Below are positions 1-9,245 of a DNA stretch of 64,000 bases, piece by piece; within the stretch, counting starts at the first letter, position 1; every line of letters begins with the position of its first letter. A program made the translations under genes and the position numbers. This DNA is from Luteolibacter ambystomatis. Lineage in GTDB: Bacteria > Verrucomicrobiota > Verrucomicrobiia > Verrucomicrobiales > Akkermansiaceae. Below the pieces are notes generated by a model. That model was not told where the DNA came from, made no database searches, and saw only the letters and a program-made list of their open reading frames with translations. The stretch covers positions 5,095,754-5,159,753 of the forward strand of contig NZ_CP073100.1 in NCBI RefSeq assembly GCF_018137965.1, in the 5' to 3' direction.

Positions 1-636
1 GGCCAGTGGCATCACATCGCCTGCACTTTCACCAATGACGGCACGCCGAACGTCACCGATACCAAGCTCTATATCGATGGTGTGCTGGAGACGACTTTCG
101 CCGCCAGCGGTTCCGCGACGGTCAACACTTCCGGCTCCGCGGTGAAGATCGGTGGTGATATCCAGAGCCGCTTTTTCACCGGCACGCTGGATGACGCCCG
201 CATCCATGGCCGTGCTCTGTCCGCCACCGAGATCGCGGCACAGGCCGCGGAGACCAACAATGGTGCGGCGATCTGGCAGCGTCGGTATTTTGGAATCGCA
301 TCCTTTGATTGGAATGCGGATGACGATCGTGACGGGCGCAACCGGCTTTTCGAATACGCCTTTGGCACCCAGCCGCGTATCCGGGATTCCACACCGGTGG
401 CGTCCACTTCCCGGGACGATGGCTACCTCCGCATCACCTATCCGCGCCGTCGTGCCGGTTCCCATTCGCTTTCCTATGTGGTGCAGGCTTCCGCGGACCT
501 GATCGACTGGACCACGCTGACGACCGTGGAAGTGTCTTCCGTTCCGGCTGGTGATTTCGATCAAGTCACCAGCCGGACCACGATTCCCGCCCTCACCGAG
601 CGGTTGTTCATGAGGGTCCGCGTGACCGGTCCCTAG
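1..636 (+). CDS. LamG-domain secreted protein, C-terminal part (5' truncated by window)
   Basis: The reading frame is open from base 1, so only the C-terminal 211 residues are visible. The first ~75 residues read as the end of a concanavalin A-like LamG/laminin-G fold (GQWHHIACTF, then KLYIDGVLETT and GTLDDARIHGRALSATEI), which is typical of carbohydrate- or surface-binding modules. This is followed by a DDDRDGRNRLFEYAFGTQP loop that resembles a calcium-binding EF-hand/dockerin-like loop. A beta-rich tail then contains the segment YVVQASADLIDW and ends in RLFMRVRVTGP. The same loop-plus-tail arrangement recurs at the C-termini of other secreted proteins in this window. It lies 22 bases before the sigma factor gene. 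The protein is probably exported, but its substrate cannot be told from this fragment. Confidence 0.85.
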   Translation, partial: GQWHHIACTFTNDGTPNVTDTKLYIDGVLETTFAASGSATVNTSGSAVKIGGDIQSRFFTGTLDDARIHGRALSATEIAAQAAETNNGAAIWQRRYFGIASFDWNADDDRDGRNRLFEYAFGTQPRIRDSTPVASTSRDDGYLRITYPRRRAGSHSLSYVVQASADLIDWTTLTTVEVSSVPAGDFDQVTSRTTIPALTERLFMRVRVTGP

Positions 637-658
637 AACTACAAACGAGCGGGACAAC

Positions 659-1249
659 ATGGCTGCTGCATCCTATTTTCCGGAAAGCCCGACACCGTCC
701 CGCCGGTATCCCTCTTCCGAATCCATGGACGAAAGCCAGATCCAGTATCTGCAACTGGTGACCCGCCACCAGCCGGCGATCTATGGCTATATCCGCAGTC
801 TCGCTCCGCAGGCGGATGTGGAGGATATCCTGCAGGAGACGAACCTGGTGCTCTGGAACAAGGCGGACGTTTTCGAGCCGGGCAGCAACTTCAAGGCCTT
901 CGCTTTCCGCATCGCCCATCTCAAAACGCTGGAGGCGCTGCGCTCCGACAGGCGCCGCCAGTGGCTCGTTTTCGACAGCGACCTGATGGAGCAGATCTCC
1001 ACCCGGCGTTCATCCGCCGAGGCAAATGCGGATGGCCAGCAGGCCGCGCTGCGCGAGTGTATGAAGCAGCTCGATCCGGGCGACCGCGAACTGATCCACC
1101 GGCGCTATGCGCTGGGGAGCACCGTCCGCGACATGGCGCGCGATCTCAGGAAGACGGAGGGCTCGCTCCAGCAGTGGTTTTTCCGGATGCGGAACCAACT
1201 GCGGGATTGTATCGAGAAGCGGATCAAGATGGAAGGGGGTGCCGCATGA
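659..1249 (+). CDS. RNA polymerase sigma factor, sigma-70/ECF family
   Basis: A 196-residue ECF-like sigma factor. Region 2 spans roughly residues 35-100 (AIYGYIRSLAPQADVEDILQ, then FKAFAFRIAHLKTLEALR). Region 4 spans about residues 125-185 (LDPGDRELIHRRYALGSTVRDMA). It should direct core polymerase to a small set of promoters. An in-frame ATG at 725 (MDESQIQYLQLVTRHQP) gives a 174-residue protein that starts closer to the family norm; neither start has a strong Shine-Dalgarno. The stop overlaps the start of the next gene (ATGA), so the two are probably translationally coupled. The partner is a FecR/LamG membrane protein, a pairing familiar in Verrucomicrobiota and Planctomycetota, where the FecR-like protein likely acts as anti-sigma or signal transducer. 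Confidence 0.9.
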   Translation: MAAASYFPESPTPSRRYPSSESMDESQIQYLQLVTRHQPAIYGYIRSLAPQADVEDILQETNLVLWNKADVFEPGSNFKAFAFRIAHLKTLEALRSDRRRQWLVFDSDLMEQISTRRSSAEANADGQQAALRECMKQLDPGDRELIHRRYALGSTVRDMARDLRKTEGSLQQWFFRMRNQLRDCIEKRIKMEGGAA

Positions 1250-2814
1250 ACCGCGAAACCATGGAATGGATCGATGCCTTGCTGGAAGGCTCGCTGCCCG
1301 CGGAGCGGTTCGATGAATTGCAACAGAGGCTGCGCGATGATCCCGTGGCGTTCGAGCACTACTGCTCGCAGGCCGAGCTTCACGGACGCCTGGAGTGGGA
1401 ACTGAGGGATGCCGCCGCATCGGCGGAAGTTCCGGAACGGAAGATTGTTTTCCTCAAGCGCTGGCTCCGTCCCATCGCTGCGGCCGCGGCCTTGGTCGCA
1501 TTCGGCGGTGTGCTCGGGTATGCGCTCAAGCCCGTGAGGAAGGAGATCCGCTATCTTGAACGTCCGGATGCGGTGGAGATCGGCTATGTCGCTCGGCTCA
1601 CCCAGGCCACGGGTGCCAAATGGCGCTCCGGCCATCCCGAGGTGGGACAGTGGCTCGCCACCGGCGTGGTGGAACTCACCGAAGGGTCCGCGCAGATCGC
1701 GTTCGACTCCGGTGCCAGCGTGCGTCTCCAGGCTCCGGCGCGGCTCGATGTTTCTTCGCCCAACCACGCGCGGCTCGATCTCGGGAAATCCATTGTCGAT
1801 ATTCCGGAACAGGCCGTGGGCTTCGTGATGGAAACGCCGAATGGCGAACTACGCCGCCGTGGTTCGCGCTTCGGTGTTGCGGTGGAGGAAGACGGCCATA
1901 CGGAAGTGCATGTGCTCGCCGGTGAAGTGGAGTTGAATCCGAAGCGAGGCAACCGCGACTCGCTGAAGCTCTCTCAATCGAAACCGATCCGTCTTGCGGA
2001 TGCGGGAGTCACCAATGAAGCGCCACGTTATGCCCCGGCCGATTTCGGAAGCGTCGCCCGCACCGACAGCGCGCTGATGCCGAAGACCTATCTCCACTGG
2101 AGCTTCGACAGTGTGAACACCACGACCGGAACATTCGATGAAACTGGAGTGCGCCTCGCGGGAGAAAATCCGTTTCCCGCCAGCGTGGTCGAACTCAAGG
2201 GTGCCACCCATCCCACGCTTGTAGCGGGGCGTTTCGGCACCGGCGTGAAGCTCGAGGGATTCTCCAGCGTGATCTCCACCCGGTTTCCCGGCTATGCGGG
2301 CAATCAGGCGCGCACCGTGGCTTTCTGGGTGATGGTGCCCCAGGGAACTCCGGACACCTTCAGCTACTCGATCCTGTCCTGGGGAAGTGCAAGTCCCGGC
2401 AACGGGGGGAAGTGGCAGATCGCCTGGAACAACAGCGTGGACAATACCGGCACGAAGGGGGCACTGCGTGTGGAGGTGCAGGGCGGCGCCAGCATCGGCT
2501 CGACCGATCTCCGCGATGGCAAGTGGCATCATGTGGCCGTGGTGTTTCCGGGAGGTCCGCGCAGCAGCACGAACAACATCCGCTACTACATCGATGGAAG
2601 GCTGGATTCCTCGACCTATGTGAAGACCCAGGAGGTCAACACCGTCATCAACGGACCGAATTCATTCCCGCTGACGATCGGTCATCGTGTCGATAGTGAG
2701 TCGAACTACTCGTTCCGCGGCAGCTTGGATGAGCTCTACGTGTTTCCAGTCGCGTTGCTGCCGGAGAGCATCGAGGCGCTCTATCAGCGCAATACACCGC
2801 CGGGGTTGTACTGA
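1246..2814 (+). CDS. FecR-domain membrane protein with C-terminal LamG domain
   Basis: 522 residues, starting at the ATG that overlaps the sigma factor stop. Residues 1-60 form a charged cytoplasmic anti-sigma-like segment (WIDALLEGSLPAERFDELQQ). A membrane segment lies at about 75-94 (WLRPIAAAAALVAFGGVLGY). A FecR-type beta domain follows at about 120-235 (GQWLATGVVELTEGSAQIAF, HVLAGEVEL). A LamG domain fills about 280-515 (KWHHVAVVFPGG, RYYIDGRLD, GSLDELYVFPVALLPESI). Topology therefore suggests an inside sensor-transmitter and an outside glycan- or protein-binding LamG. By analogy with FecI/FecR it probably controls the coupled sigma factor in response to an extracellular ligand; the ligand is unknown and the control is inferred. 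Confidence 0.88.
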   Translation: MNRETMEWIDALLEGSLPAERFDELQQRLRDDPVAFEHYCSQAELHGRLEWELRDAAASAEVPERKIVFLKRWLRPIAAAAALVAFGGVLGYALKPVRKEIRYLERPDAVEIGYVARLTQATGAKWRSGHPEVGQWLATGVVELTEGSAQIAFDSGASVRLQAPARLDVSSPNHARLDLGKSIVDIPEQAVGFVMETPNGELRRRGSRFGVAVEEDGHTEVHVLAGEVELNPKRGNRDSLKLSQSKPIRLADAGVTNEAPRYAPADFGSVARTDSALMPKTYLHWSFDSVNTTTGTFDETGVRLAGENPFPASVVELKGATHPTLVAGRFGTGVKLEGFSSVISTRFPGYAGNQARTVAFWVMVPQGTPDTFSYSILSWGSASPGNGGKWQIAWNNSVDNTGTKGALRVEVQGGASIGSTDLRDGKWHHVAVVFPGGPRSSTNNIRYYIDGRLDSSTYVKTQEVNTVINGPNSFPLTIGHRVDSESNYSFRGSLDELYVFPVALLPESIEALYQRNTPPGLY

Positions 2815-2907
2815 AAGGATCGGGCTTTTGCCGTGGGACGGGCGGCAGAGTGGAAGCCGGATCCGATGGAAGCGTCATCATCTGTTAGAGGTTGCACCGA
2901 AACCTTC

Positions 2908-2983
2908 TTCGTCCCGTTGGGACGAAGGAGCTTCAACCGGGGTTTCGATACACCCTGTTAGGGCAACGACGGCGTCTCGCCGT
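2908..2983. repeat. REP-like cluster of three short hairpins
   Basis: Three consecutive perfect stem-loops lie between convergent-free genes: TTCGTCCC-gtt-GGGACGAA (2908-2926), CCCT-gtt-AGGG (2953-2963) and ACGGCG-tct-CGCCGT (2969-2983). Each has a 3-nt loop. This pattern looks like a bacterial REP/BIME-type intergenic repeat rather than a terminator, because no T-tract follows. The rest of the 2815-3103 intergenic region has no ORF; its 3' part just before the next start is A/T-rich and likely holds the promoter of the 3104 gene. REP identity requires genome-wide copies, which cannot be seen here. Confidence 0.45.
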
Positions 2984-3103
2984 TGATACACTGGGGCTAG
3001 TTCGAAACGCATTGACATCAGGGTTGCAAATTTCCTATTGGCTCAATCCTCTGTTTGGATTTGTTGGAAAATGTTGCAATTTATACCCTGAAAAATCCTC
3101 ATC

Positions 3104-5473
3104 ATGAATACCCGTTCGATTTGTAAAGCCGGCGGCAAGCTGGGATCCGGAGCTTGGTTGTCTCTTCCGCTTCTCTGTTTGGCCGGATCGCTCGAGGCCC
3201 AGACCTTCACCACCCTGGATCTGAACGCACCGTCCAGCGTGGTGACCGTCAATCCGGATTCCTCCATCTCGGTTGTGGCCGGCGGCGGCGATACCTATGG
3301 GACGGCGGATTCGTTTACGTATCTTTACGAGCAAAGGAGTGGTGACTTTGATGTGAAGGTCCAAGTGCAGGATGTAACCGTGGACAATGCTTCCGAGCAG
3401 GATTCCGCGAAGGCTTCCCTCCACCTGCGGGCGAATCTCACGGCAGGCAGCCCGGACATCCAGGTGAGTGCGACGCCCATGGCGGGCACCAATTATGTGG
3501 AGACCATCGCCAGAACGGCACAGGGAGGCCAGACCAACGACCCGCCTTCGAATACCCCGGAATTCCGGTATAACGGCGGCCCCTATCCCGGCACCTACCG
3601 TCCCGCTTCCGGCAGCCTGATCCCGGTCTGGCTGCGGATGAAGCGCACCGGCAATCTGATCCAGACCTTTTGCAGCCAGGACAATCTGAAATGGGTGGTG
3701 CTCGCGGAGTACACGGTGGATCCAGCCGCTTTTCCGGACACGCTGTATCTCGGTCTGGCGTCCGTCGCGCACATCGATTCGAACGAAAATCCTGCGAACC
3801 GGGTTCACAACCGCTTCGCGAACTATCAGAATGTGGTCAACCCGCCGGTTCCAAATTCCAATGGCACTCCGGTCGTTGCGGGCAATGCTCCCGGAGTCTA
3901 TCCCGTGAATTCAGTGACCGCTGTGAACTGGCAGGTGAGCCTTCCGGCTGATGGCATCGGCCGCTCGTCCGACAACAGCCAGAGCGGACAGATCGTTTGG
4001 AACAGCGGCGGATTCGGAACCATCTCGCGTGATGTGCTTGTCAGCATCGATGGCCAGCAGGGGCCGGTGCCGTTCTCCATCGGACGCTATGCGACTGGAG
4101 CATTCGACTTCGCCATGGGACCGCGCGATCCGGTGGCGGCCCAGCAGAATCTGGGTCCCTACTCCAATCCGAACCGGAGCCGTGACACGCCGCAGGTCAC
4201 CGCGCCCGCCTCGCAGGCTTGGTTCCCCTCGCCACGCTACGGCGTGCTGATCCCCACCGCCCGCGTGAACGGTCCGATCCAGTGGGCGGACGGAGCCGCG
4301 CCCTTCCTGCCGCATGTCTATGAGGCGATCGACTTCTCCAGCGCGAACTACTTCGGCATGGACGATGGCTCCTTCGGCAATGGCGTTTACTACACCCGGA
4401 TGTCGAAGCTGGGCAATACGGCCGCTCATCCGAATCCGGCCGCCAACAGCGCGGGCGGATTCCAGCGTGCCGCCTTCGATACCTCGGTGGCCTGGTTCCC
4501 CTATGCGCAGGGCTGGATGTCCGGCGCATTCGCGAATGCCGATACCGATGGTAAAGCCTATTGGCGGAATCCTGCATCCCACAGCCCCAGTGCCACCAGC
4601 GGAACCTACAGCTTCGACACGAACTCCGCGGCGGCCCTGTTGCAATGGAATGATCCCGGTGGCCTGGCCAGTCTCAAGCTGCCGGATGTCGATGCCGCCA
4701 ATGGCGGGATGATGTTCTTGGTGCCCAATGATGACGGCTCCGTACGTGGCCCACAGATCAACTGCGCGGTGAAAACCGATGGCTCCGGCTGGGATGTCGC
4801 CATCCGCGGTGTGGAGGAAAACAAGGGCAATCCCGCCAACTACATCGGCAACTCCAGGACCGAGTTCTCGTTCGTGTATGTGCCCTACGATGCGATGAAC
4901 CTCGTCGGTGGCAGAATCGCGGGATCGACCGGTGGCAAGATCAACTCGGCCGGCGCCTTCACCGTGAACCGGTCCACCCCCGGACGCTATGAGATCAACA
5001 TCCCGGGCAAGACCGGTGCGAATGGAATGCTCATCCTCCAGCCCGTCGGCAAGCTGCCGGCGAACACTTCGCTGGTGGACAATGTCACGCTCACCTACAG
5101 CTACTCGAACGGGAACTTCGTGGTGGAGTCCCGCGAGGTCGTGCCGAACGGCGCAGGCAGCTTTGACAGCTTCCCGCTTCGCGACAGCGACTTCTACTTC
5201 GCGTGGGTGGACTTCGCGAATCCACTCGCCATGCCGTCGCTGGTGCTGCCGGTGCTGAACATCGAGCGCTCCGGAGACATCGCCACGCTCTCCTGGGGAC
5301 CGGGTGGGCCGCCTTGCACCTTGGAATACTCGATGGATCTCGAATCGTGGACTCCGGTTGAAGGCCTGACCGAGAACTCGGTCACGGTCTCCATCAGCAA
5401 TTTCGGGCCCAAGGCGTTCTTCCGCCTGAGGCTGATTTCCGGTGGAGCGAGATCAATCACGACCGTCCGGTAG
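3104..5473 (+). CDS. Large secreted protein with DUF1349-like N-terminal domain, function unknown
   Basis: 789 residues. An N-terminal signal peptide is visible (hydrophobic WLSLPLLCLAGSLEAQ near residues 22-35). Residues about 37-245 resemble a beta-sandwich of the DUF1349/concanavalin type (SFTYLYEQRSGDFDVKVQV, WLRMKRTGN, YLGLASVAH). The middle part (about 250-690) is a large region I do not recognise, rich in Gly, Asn and aromatic residues. The end (IATLSWGPGG, LEYSMDLESW, FFRLRLI) matches the tail module shared by other exported proteins here but lacks the preceding Ca-like loop. A 7-bp-stem terminator follows. It is likely extracellular or outer-surface; a role in polysaccharide binding is only inferred. 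Confidence 0.8.
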   Translation: MNTRSICKAGGKLGSGAWLSLPLLCLAGSLEAQTFTTLDLNAPSSVVTVNPDSSISVVAGGGDTYGTADSFTYLYEQRSGDFDVKVQVQDVTVDNASEQDSAKASLHLRANLTAGSPDIQVSATPMAGTNYVETIARTAQGGQTNDPPSNTPEFRYNGGPYPGTYRPASGSLIPVWLRMKRTGNLIQTFCSQDNLKWVVLAEYTVDPAAFPDTLYLGLASVAHIDSNENPANRVHNRFANYQNVVNPPVPNSNGTPVVAGNAPGVYPVNSVTAVNWQVSLPADGIGRSSDNSQSGQIVWNSGGFGTISRDVLVSIDGQQGPVPFSIGRYATGAFDFAMGPRDPVAAQQNLGPYSNPNRSRDTPQVTAPASQAWFPSPRYGVLIPTARVNGPIQWADGAAPFLPHVYEAIDFSSANYFGMDDGSFGNGVYYTRMSKLGNTAAHPNPAANSAGGFQRAAFDTSVAWFPYAQGWMSGAFANADTDGKAYWRNPASHSPSATSGTYSFDTNSAAALLQWNDPGGLASLKLPDVDAANGGMMFLVPNDDGSVRGPQINCAVKTDGSGWDVAIRGVEENKGNPANYIGNSRTEFSFVYVPYDAMNLVGGRIAGSTGGKINSAGAFTVNRSTPGRYEINIPGKTGANGMLILQPVGKLPANTSLVDNVTLTYSYSNGNFVVESREVVPNGAGSFDSFPLRDSDFYFAWVDFANPLAMPSLVLPVLNIERSGDIATLSWGPGGPPCTLEYSMDLESWTPVEGLTENSVTVSISNFGPKAFFRLRLISGGARSITTVR

Positions 5474-5485
5474 GACGGGGACCAA

Positions 5486-5517
5486 GGGACGCTCCACCGG
5501 GGCGTCCCTGACCCTTT
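5486..5517. terminator. Bidirectional intrinsic terminator between convergent genes
   Basis: A GGGACGC / GCGTCCC stem (5486-5492 and 5502-5508) with a 9-nt loop is followed by a short T-run (CCCTTTT) ending just before the stop codon of the minus-strand DUF1552 gene. It would end the 3104 gene transcript. Confidence 0.6.
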
Positions 5518-6807
5518 TCAGATTCCTGAGAGCTCGCCCTGCGAGTCACCGAGCCGCGCGGCCTTCACTCCCATGCGGTCGAGCATCGAGAGATAGAGGT
5601 TCGTCATGGGAGTGCCTTTCGGAGCCTCGATCACACGGCCCTGCTTGAGGGTGCCATTGCCGTGGCCGGCGATCAGCACCGGCAGGTCGTCGTGGTTGTG
5701 GCGGTTGCCATCGGCGATGCCGCCGCCATAGACGATCATCGAGTGATCCAACAGCGTGCCGTCGCCTTCCGGGATCGACTTCATCTTTTCCAGGAACCAC
5801 GCGAACTGCTCGACGTAATAGCGGTCGATCTCGCCGATGCGGCGGAGCGTTTCCGGATCGCCGCGGTGGTGCGAGAGCCCGTGATGGGCATCCGGGATGC
5901 CGATCTCGGGGAAGGTGCGGTTCGAGCCGTCGTGGGCCAGCAGGAAGGAAGCGATGCGCGTGCTGTCCGTTTGGAACGCGAGCACCATGAGTTCGTACAT
6001 CAGGCGGATGTGGTCGCGGTAGATTTCCGGCACACCGTTCGGGCGTTTTTCCTCCGGCACTTCCTTGCGGAATTGTTCCGCGCGGGAGATGCGGGTTTCC
6101 ACGTCCCGCACCGCGCTGAAGTACTGGTCCATCTTGCCACGGTCTTCGTGATCGAGGCGGCCTTGCAGGCGTTTCGCATCCTCCAGCACGAAATCGAGCA
6201 CGCTCTTCTCGTAGGCGCGGCGGCGGGCGTCCTGCTTTTCATCGCCGGAGCCGAAGAGCTTTTCGAACACCAGCCGCGGATCGCGTTCGGCGGGCGCGGG
6301 GATGTTCTCGCTGCGCCAGGAGAGGTTGAATTGATACGCGCAGGAATAACCGGAGTCGCACTCGCCGGCGGCGCGCGGTGGATCGGTGGAAAGTTCGAGC
6401 GATGGCAGGCGGGTGAGGTGGCCGATCTCATTGGCGGCGAGTTGATCCACCGAGATGCCGAGTCGGATGTCCGCCCCCGCCGTCTTGCGTGCCTGGCAGC
6501 CGGTGAGGAAGGTCGCGTTCGCGCGCGCGTGGTCGCCCGCGCCATCACCATTCGCGAAGGCCTTGTGCTGGTCGAGTCCGCGGAAGAGCGAGAAGTGATC
6601 ACGGAGGGCGGCGAGCGGTTGAAGCGTGGGAGAGAGCAGGCCGCCTGCGGCCGGACGCCATAAGTCGAGATTCACTCCGTTCGGAATATAGACGAAGCCC
6701 ATCCGCAACGGCGATGCCGGGGCAACCGTCGCCGCACGCAGCGATGGCAGGTAGGGCAGCGCGCAGACCGAGGCGAGCCCTTGCAGGAAGCGGCGGCGGG
6801 GTGTCAT
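5518..6807 (-). CDS. DUF1552 domain-containing exported protein
   Basis: 429 residues with start at 6807 (MTPRRRFLQGLASVCALPYL); the frame stays open further upstream but that part is low-complexity and overlaps the neighbouring gene. The N-terminus has a twin-arginine motif (RRRFLQG) followed by a hydrophobic stretch, so Tat export is likely. The body matches the DUF1552 family (LRMGFVYIPNGVNLDLW, FSLFRGLDQHKAF, MIVYGGGIADGNRHNHDDLP). Such proteins occur widely in Planctomycetota and Verrucomicrobiota next to DUF1592/DUF1587 cytochrome-like proteins, as here (22-base gap, same strand). The two are probably co-transcribed and act together in the periplasm; the biochemical role is not established. 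Confidence 0.92.
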   Translation of the reverse strand: MTPRRRFLQGLASVCALPYLPSLRAATVAPASPLRMGFVYIPNGVNLDLWRPAAGGLLSPTLQPLAALRDHFSLFRGLDQHKAFANGDGAGDHARANATFLTGCQARKTAGADIRLGISVDQLAANEIGHLTRLPSLELSTDPPRAAGECDSGYSCAYQFNLSWRSENIPAPAERDPRLVFEKLFGSGDEKQDARRRAYEKSVLDFVLEDAKRLQGRLDHEDRGKMDQYFSAVRDVETRISRAEQFRKEVPEEKRPNGVPEIYRDHIRLMYELMVLAFQTDSTRIASFLLAHDGSNRTFPEIGIPDAHHGLSHHRGDPETLRRIGEIDRYYVEQFAWFLEKMKSIPEGDGTLLDHSMIVYGGGIADGNRHNHDDLPVLIAGHGNGTLKQGRVIEAPKGTPMTNLYLSMLDRMGVKAARLGDSQGELSGI

Positions 6808-6829
6808 GGCAATGAGAGTTCGGGGTGGT

Positions 6830-9181
6830 TCAGGAGGCCCGGCGGTATTGGAAGGGCACGGAGTCGATGACGGCGCGGATGAAAGTCTGGAAGCGGCCGT
6901 TGTCCTTGGAAGCTTTGATGGTGATGGCGTCGATGGCGGGGCGGTCGTACCAATCGGTGCCACGGCCCAGCGCGTAGGTGAGCAGTCTGGAAGCCAGCGC
7001 GCGTTGGAATTCGTTGCCGTGCTTGCGGAGGATCAACTCGCGGAGTTCCTCCGGATTGGCAAAGGCATCGCCATCGGCCAGCTTGCCAGCGGTGTCGATG
7101 CGGTTGCCGCGGTCATCGTTGCGGAACGAGCCGACGGCATCGAACTGTTCATAGGCGAAGCCGATGGGGTCCATGAGCGCGTGGCAGTTCGCGCAGGAGG
7201 GATCCTTGCGGTGGACCTCCATTTGCTCGCGCAATGTCATGTTCTTGCCGTGGCCGCCTCCGAGTTGGGGAATATTCGGCGGCGGAGGAGGTGGAGTCAT
7301 GTCCAGCAGGTTCTGGAGCACGTACTTGCCACGCAGCACTGGTGAGGTGCGGGTGGGGTAGGAGGTGACCATCAGCACCGCGCCCTGGCCCATCAGGCCG
7401 CGGCGTGGCGTACCCGCCAGCGAGACCTTGCGGAACTCTTTTCCCTCCACACCCTGGATGCCGTAGAAGCGGGCGAGGTTGCCATTGAGGAACGAATAGT
7501 CGGCTTCGAGAAGCGTTGAGATCGGCAGGTTCGAGCGCAGCACGTCGCCAAGGAACAGGTCGGTTTCCTTGCGCATGTCCCGTCCCACCGAGCGGTTGTA
7601 GTTCGGAAAGCGTTTCTCGTCCGGCGAGGCGGAGGTGAGGTTGCGGAGCTGGAGCCACTGGCCGCCGAAGTTCGAGATGAATCGCTCGGATTTCGGTGAC
7701 GCGATCATCCGCTTGATCTCCTCATCGAGCTGCTGGCGGAGTTGGCCCGCATCCGCGAGATCGAGCAAGCGGTCGTCGGGCATGCTGCTCCATAGGAAAT
7801 AGGAAAGGCGCGAGGCGAGCGCGTGTTCACCGAGCTGGACGATCTTGTCCGACTTGCCGCCGCCCTGCACCGGTTCCTCGCGGAACAGGAACGAGGGCGA
7901 GGCGAGCATCGCCTCCAGTGCCAGGCGGATGCCGTGCTCGAGGCTTTGGCCCTGCGACCCGGCCACACCAATGAAACGCAGGTAACGCTCCACCTCGCCG
8001 GTCTGCGGTGTGCGGCGGAACGCGTGCCGGGCGAAGCCCGAGAGCACGCGCAGCGCGTAGGCCTTGTCGTCCTCGTTGCTACGACGTTCTCCGTAGATCG
8101 CGCGATGGGTTTCCGGCTTCGGTGGCAACGGGCCGTCCATGGGCCCCTGGATCTCCACGCGGTTCACCATCAGGTTGCGATCGCGCTTGGAGGGATCGGG
8201 GATTTTCTCGTCCCAGAAATCGTTCGGGAAGGTGACGCCCACGCGGTGCGGGCCTTTGGTGTCGATCTTCACCTCGGCGGTGTACCACTTCGGGGTGTCC
8301 ATCAGGTTCTTCACCTCCCAGGTGGACACGAGGTTTCCATCCAGCCGCAGTTCCATCTTCGGCGGTTCGTTGCCACCCCAGGTGCCGCAGGCGACTACTT
8401 TCAGGAGGTAGCGTCCGGGTTGGTAGAACTCCGGATTGCACACGGCTTCGCCGGCTTTCCATAGATAGTGACCGTCTTCCGAACGACGACCCGGTCCATC
8501 CAGTGTGGCCCCGGCGATTTTCCGCTCCGGACGCGGCATCGGATCGGGATGCACCGCGCGGTCGAGCGCCTGACGTGCGGCCGCCAGATAGCGCTCGATG
8601 TGTACCGGCGAGAGCGTGAGCACGTCGCCGATGTTGTCGAAGCCGTAGCCCGAGTCATCCGGCGGCAGGATGTTCTCCACCTCCAGATCGACGCCGAGCA
8701 GGTCCTTGATCGTGTTGCGGTATTCCTCGCGGTTCAGGCGGCGCAGCAGCACGCGGCCCGGATCAGGATGAGCGGGATCGACCGGGAAGACCGCGGCATC
8801 GATCCACGAAAGCAGTTGCTGGCGCTCCTGGTCGCTGGGCTGCTCCTCATCGGCGGGCGGCATCAGCTTGTAGCCGATGTGTTCGCGGATGCGCTTCCAG
8901 ACATCGCGGTTCTTTTGCATCGCCGCGATGTCCTTGAAGGAATCGATCGCCAGCTCGCCCTTGTGCGAACCATCCCCATGGCAGTCGTAGCAGTAGTTGA
9001 CCAGCAGCGGCTCGACCTCCTTCTTGTAGCGGGAGGCTTGATCGACGGCTTTTGCAGGAACGGGAGAGGCCGGAACAGCGGGCACGGTTTCCGCGGACAC
9101 ACGCAGGCATGGCCAGGCGAGCCAACCGCCCGCCAAGCCAAGTCCCAAGGAAAGAATGCTGCCGCTGATCCGCCGATCCAT
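6830..9181 (-). CDS. Planctomycete-type cytochrome c / DUF1587-DUF1592-DUF1588-DUF1585 protein
   Basis: 783 residues. A signal or anchor segment occupies about residues 8-30. A c-type heme motif CYDCH lies at residues 64-68 within an N-terminal planctomycete cytochrome domain. DUF1587 follows (LNREEYRNTIKDLLGVDLE, SPVHIERYLAAARQALD), then a beta-sandwich carbohydrate-binding-like insert (YLLKVVACGTWGG, MELRLDGNLVSTW). DUF1592 (ALASRLSYFLWSSMPDDRLL), DUF1588 with a second CxxCH (CANCHALMDPIGFAYEQFDA) and DUF1585 (RALASRLLTYALGRGTDWYD) complete it. It is upstream of and probably in an operon with the DUF1552 gene. Function is most likely periplasmic redox linked to polymer breakdown, but this is inference. 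Confidence 0.93.
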   Translation of the reverse strand: MDRRISGSILSLGLGLAGGWLAWPCLRVSAETVPAVPASPVPAKAVDQASRYKKEVEPLLVNYCYDCHGDGSHKGELAIDSFKDIAAMQKNRDVWKRIREHIGYKLMPPADEEQPSDQERQQLLSWIDAAVFPVDPAHPDPGRVLLRRLNREEYRNTIKDLLGVDLEVENILPPDDSGYGFDNIGDVLTLSPVHIERYLAAARQALDRAVHPDPMPRPERKIAGATLDGPGRRSEDGHYLWKAGEAVCNPEFYQPGRYLLKVVACGTWGGNEPPKMELRLDGNLVSTWEVKNLMDTPKWYTAEVKIDTKGPHRVGVTFPNDFWDEKIPDPSKRDRNLMVNRVEIQGPMDGPLPPKPETHRAIYGERRSNEDDKAYALRVLSGFARHAFRRTPQTGEVERYLRFIGVAGSQGQSLEHGIRLALEAMLASPSFLFREEPVQGGGKSDKIVQLGEHALASRLSYFLWSSMPDDRLLDLADAGQLRQQLDEEIKRMIASPKSERFISNFGGQWLQLRNLTSASPDEKRFPNYNRSVGRDMRKETDLFLGDVLRSNLPISTLLEADYSFLNGNLARFYGIQGVEGKEFRKVSLAGTPRRGLMGQGAVLMVTSYPTRTSPVLRGKYVLQNLLDMTPPPPPPNIPQLGGGHGKNMTLREQMEVHRKDPSCANCHALMDPIGFAYEQFDAVGSFRNDDRGNRIDTAGKLADGDAFANPEELRELILRKHGNEFQRALASRLLTYALGRGTDWYDRPAIDAITIKASKDNGRFQTFIRAVIDSVPFQYRRAS

Positions 9182-9245
9182 TCAAGCGGTCCCTACGCCA
9201 TCTTCCCGGAATTGCTTGCAGAAAGAAGATGTGCTTTTTGAATAT

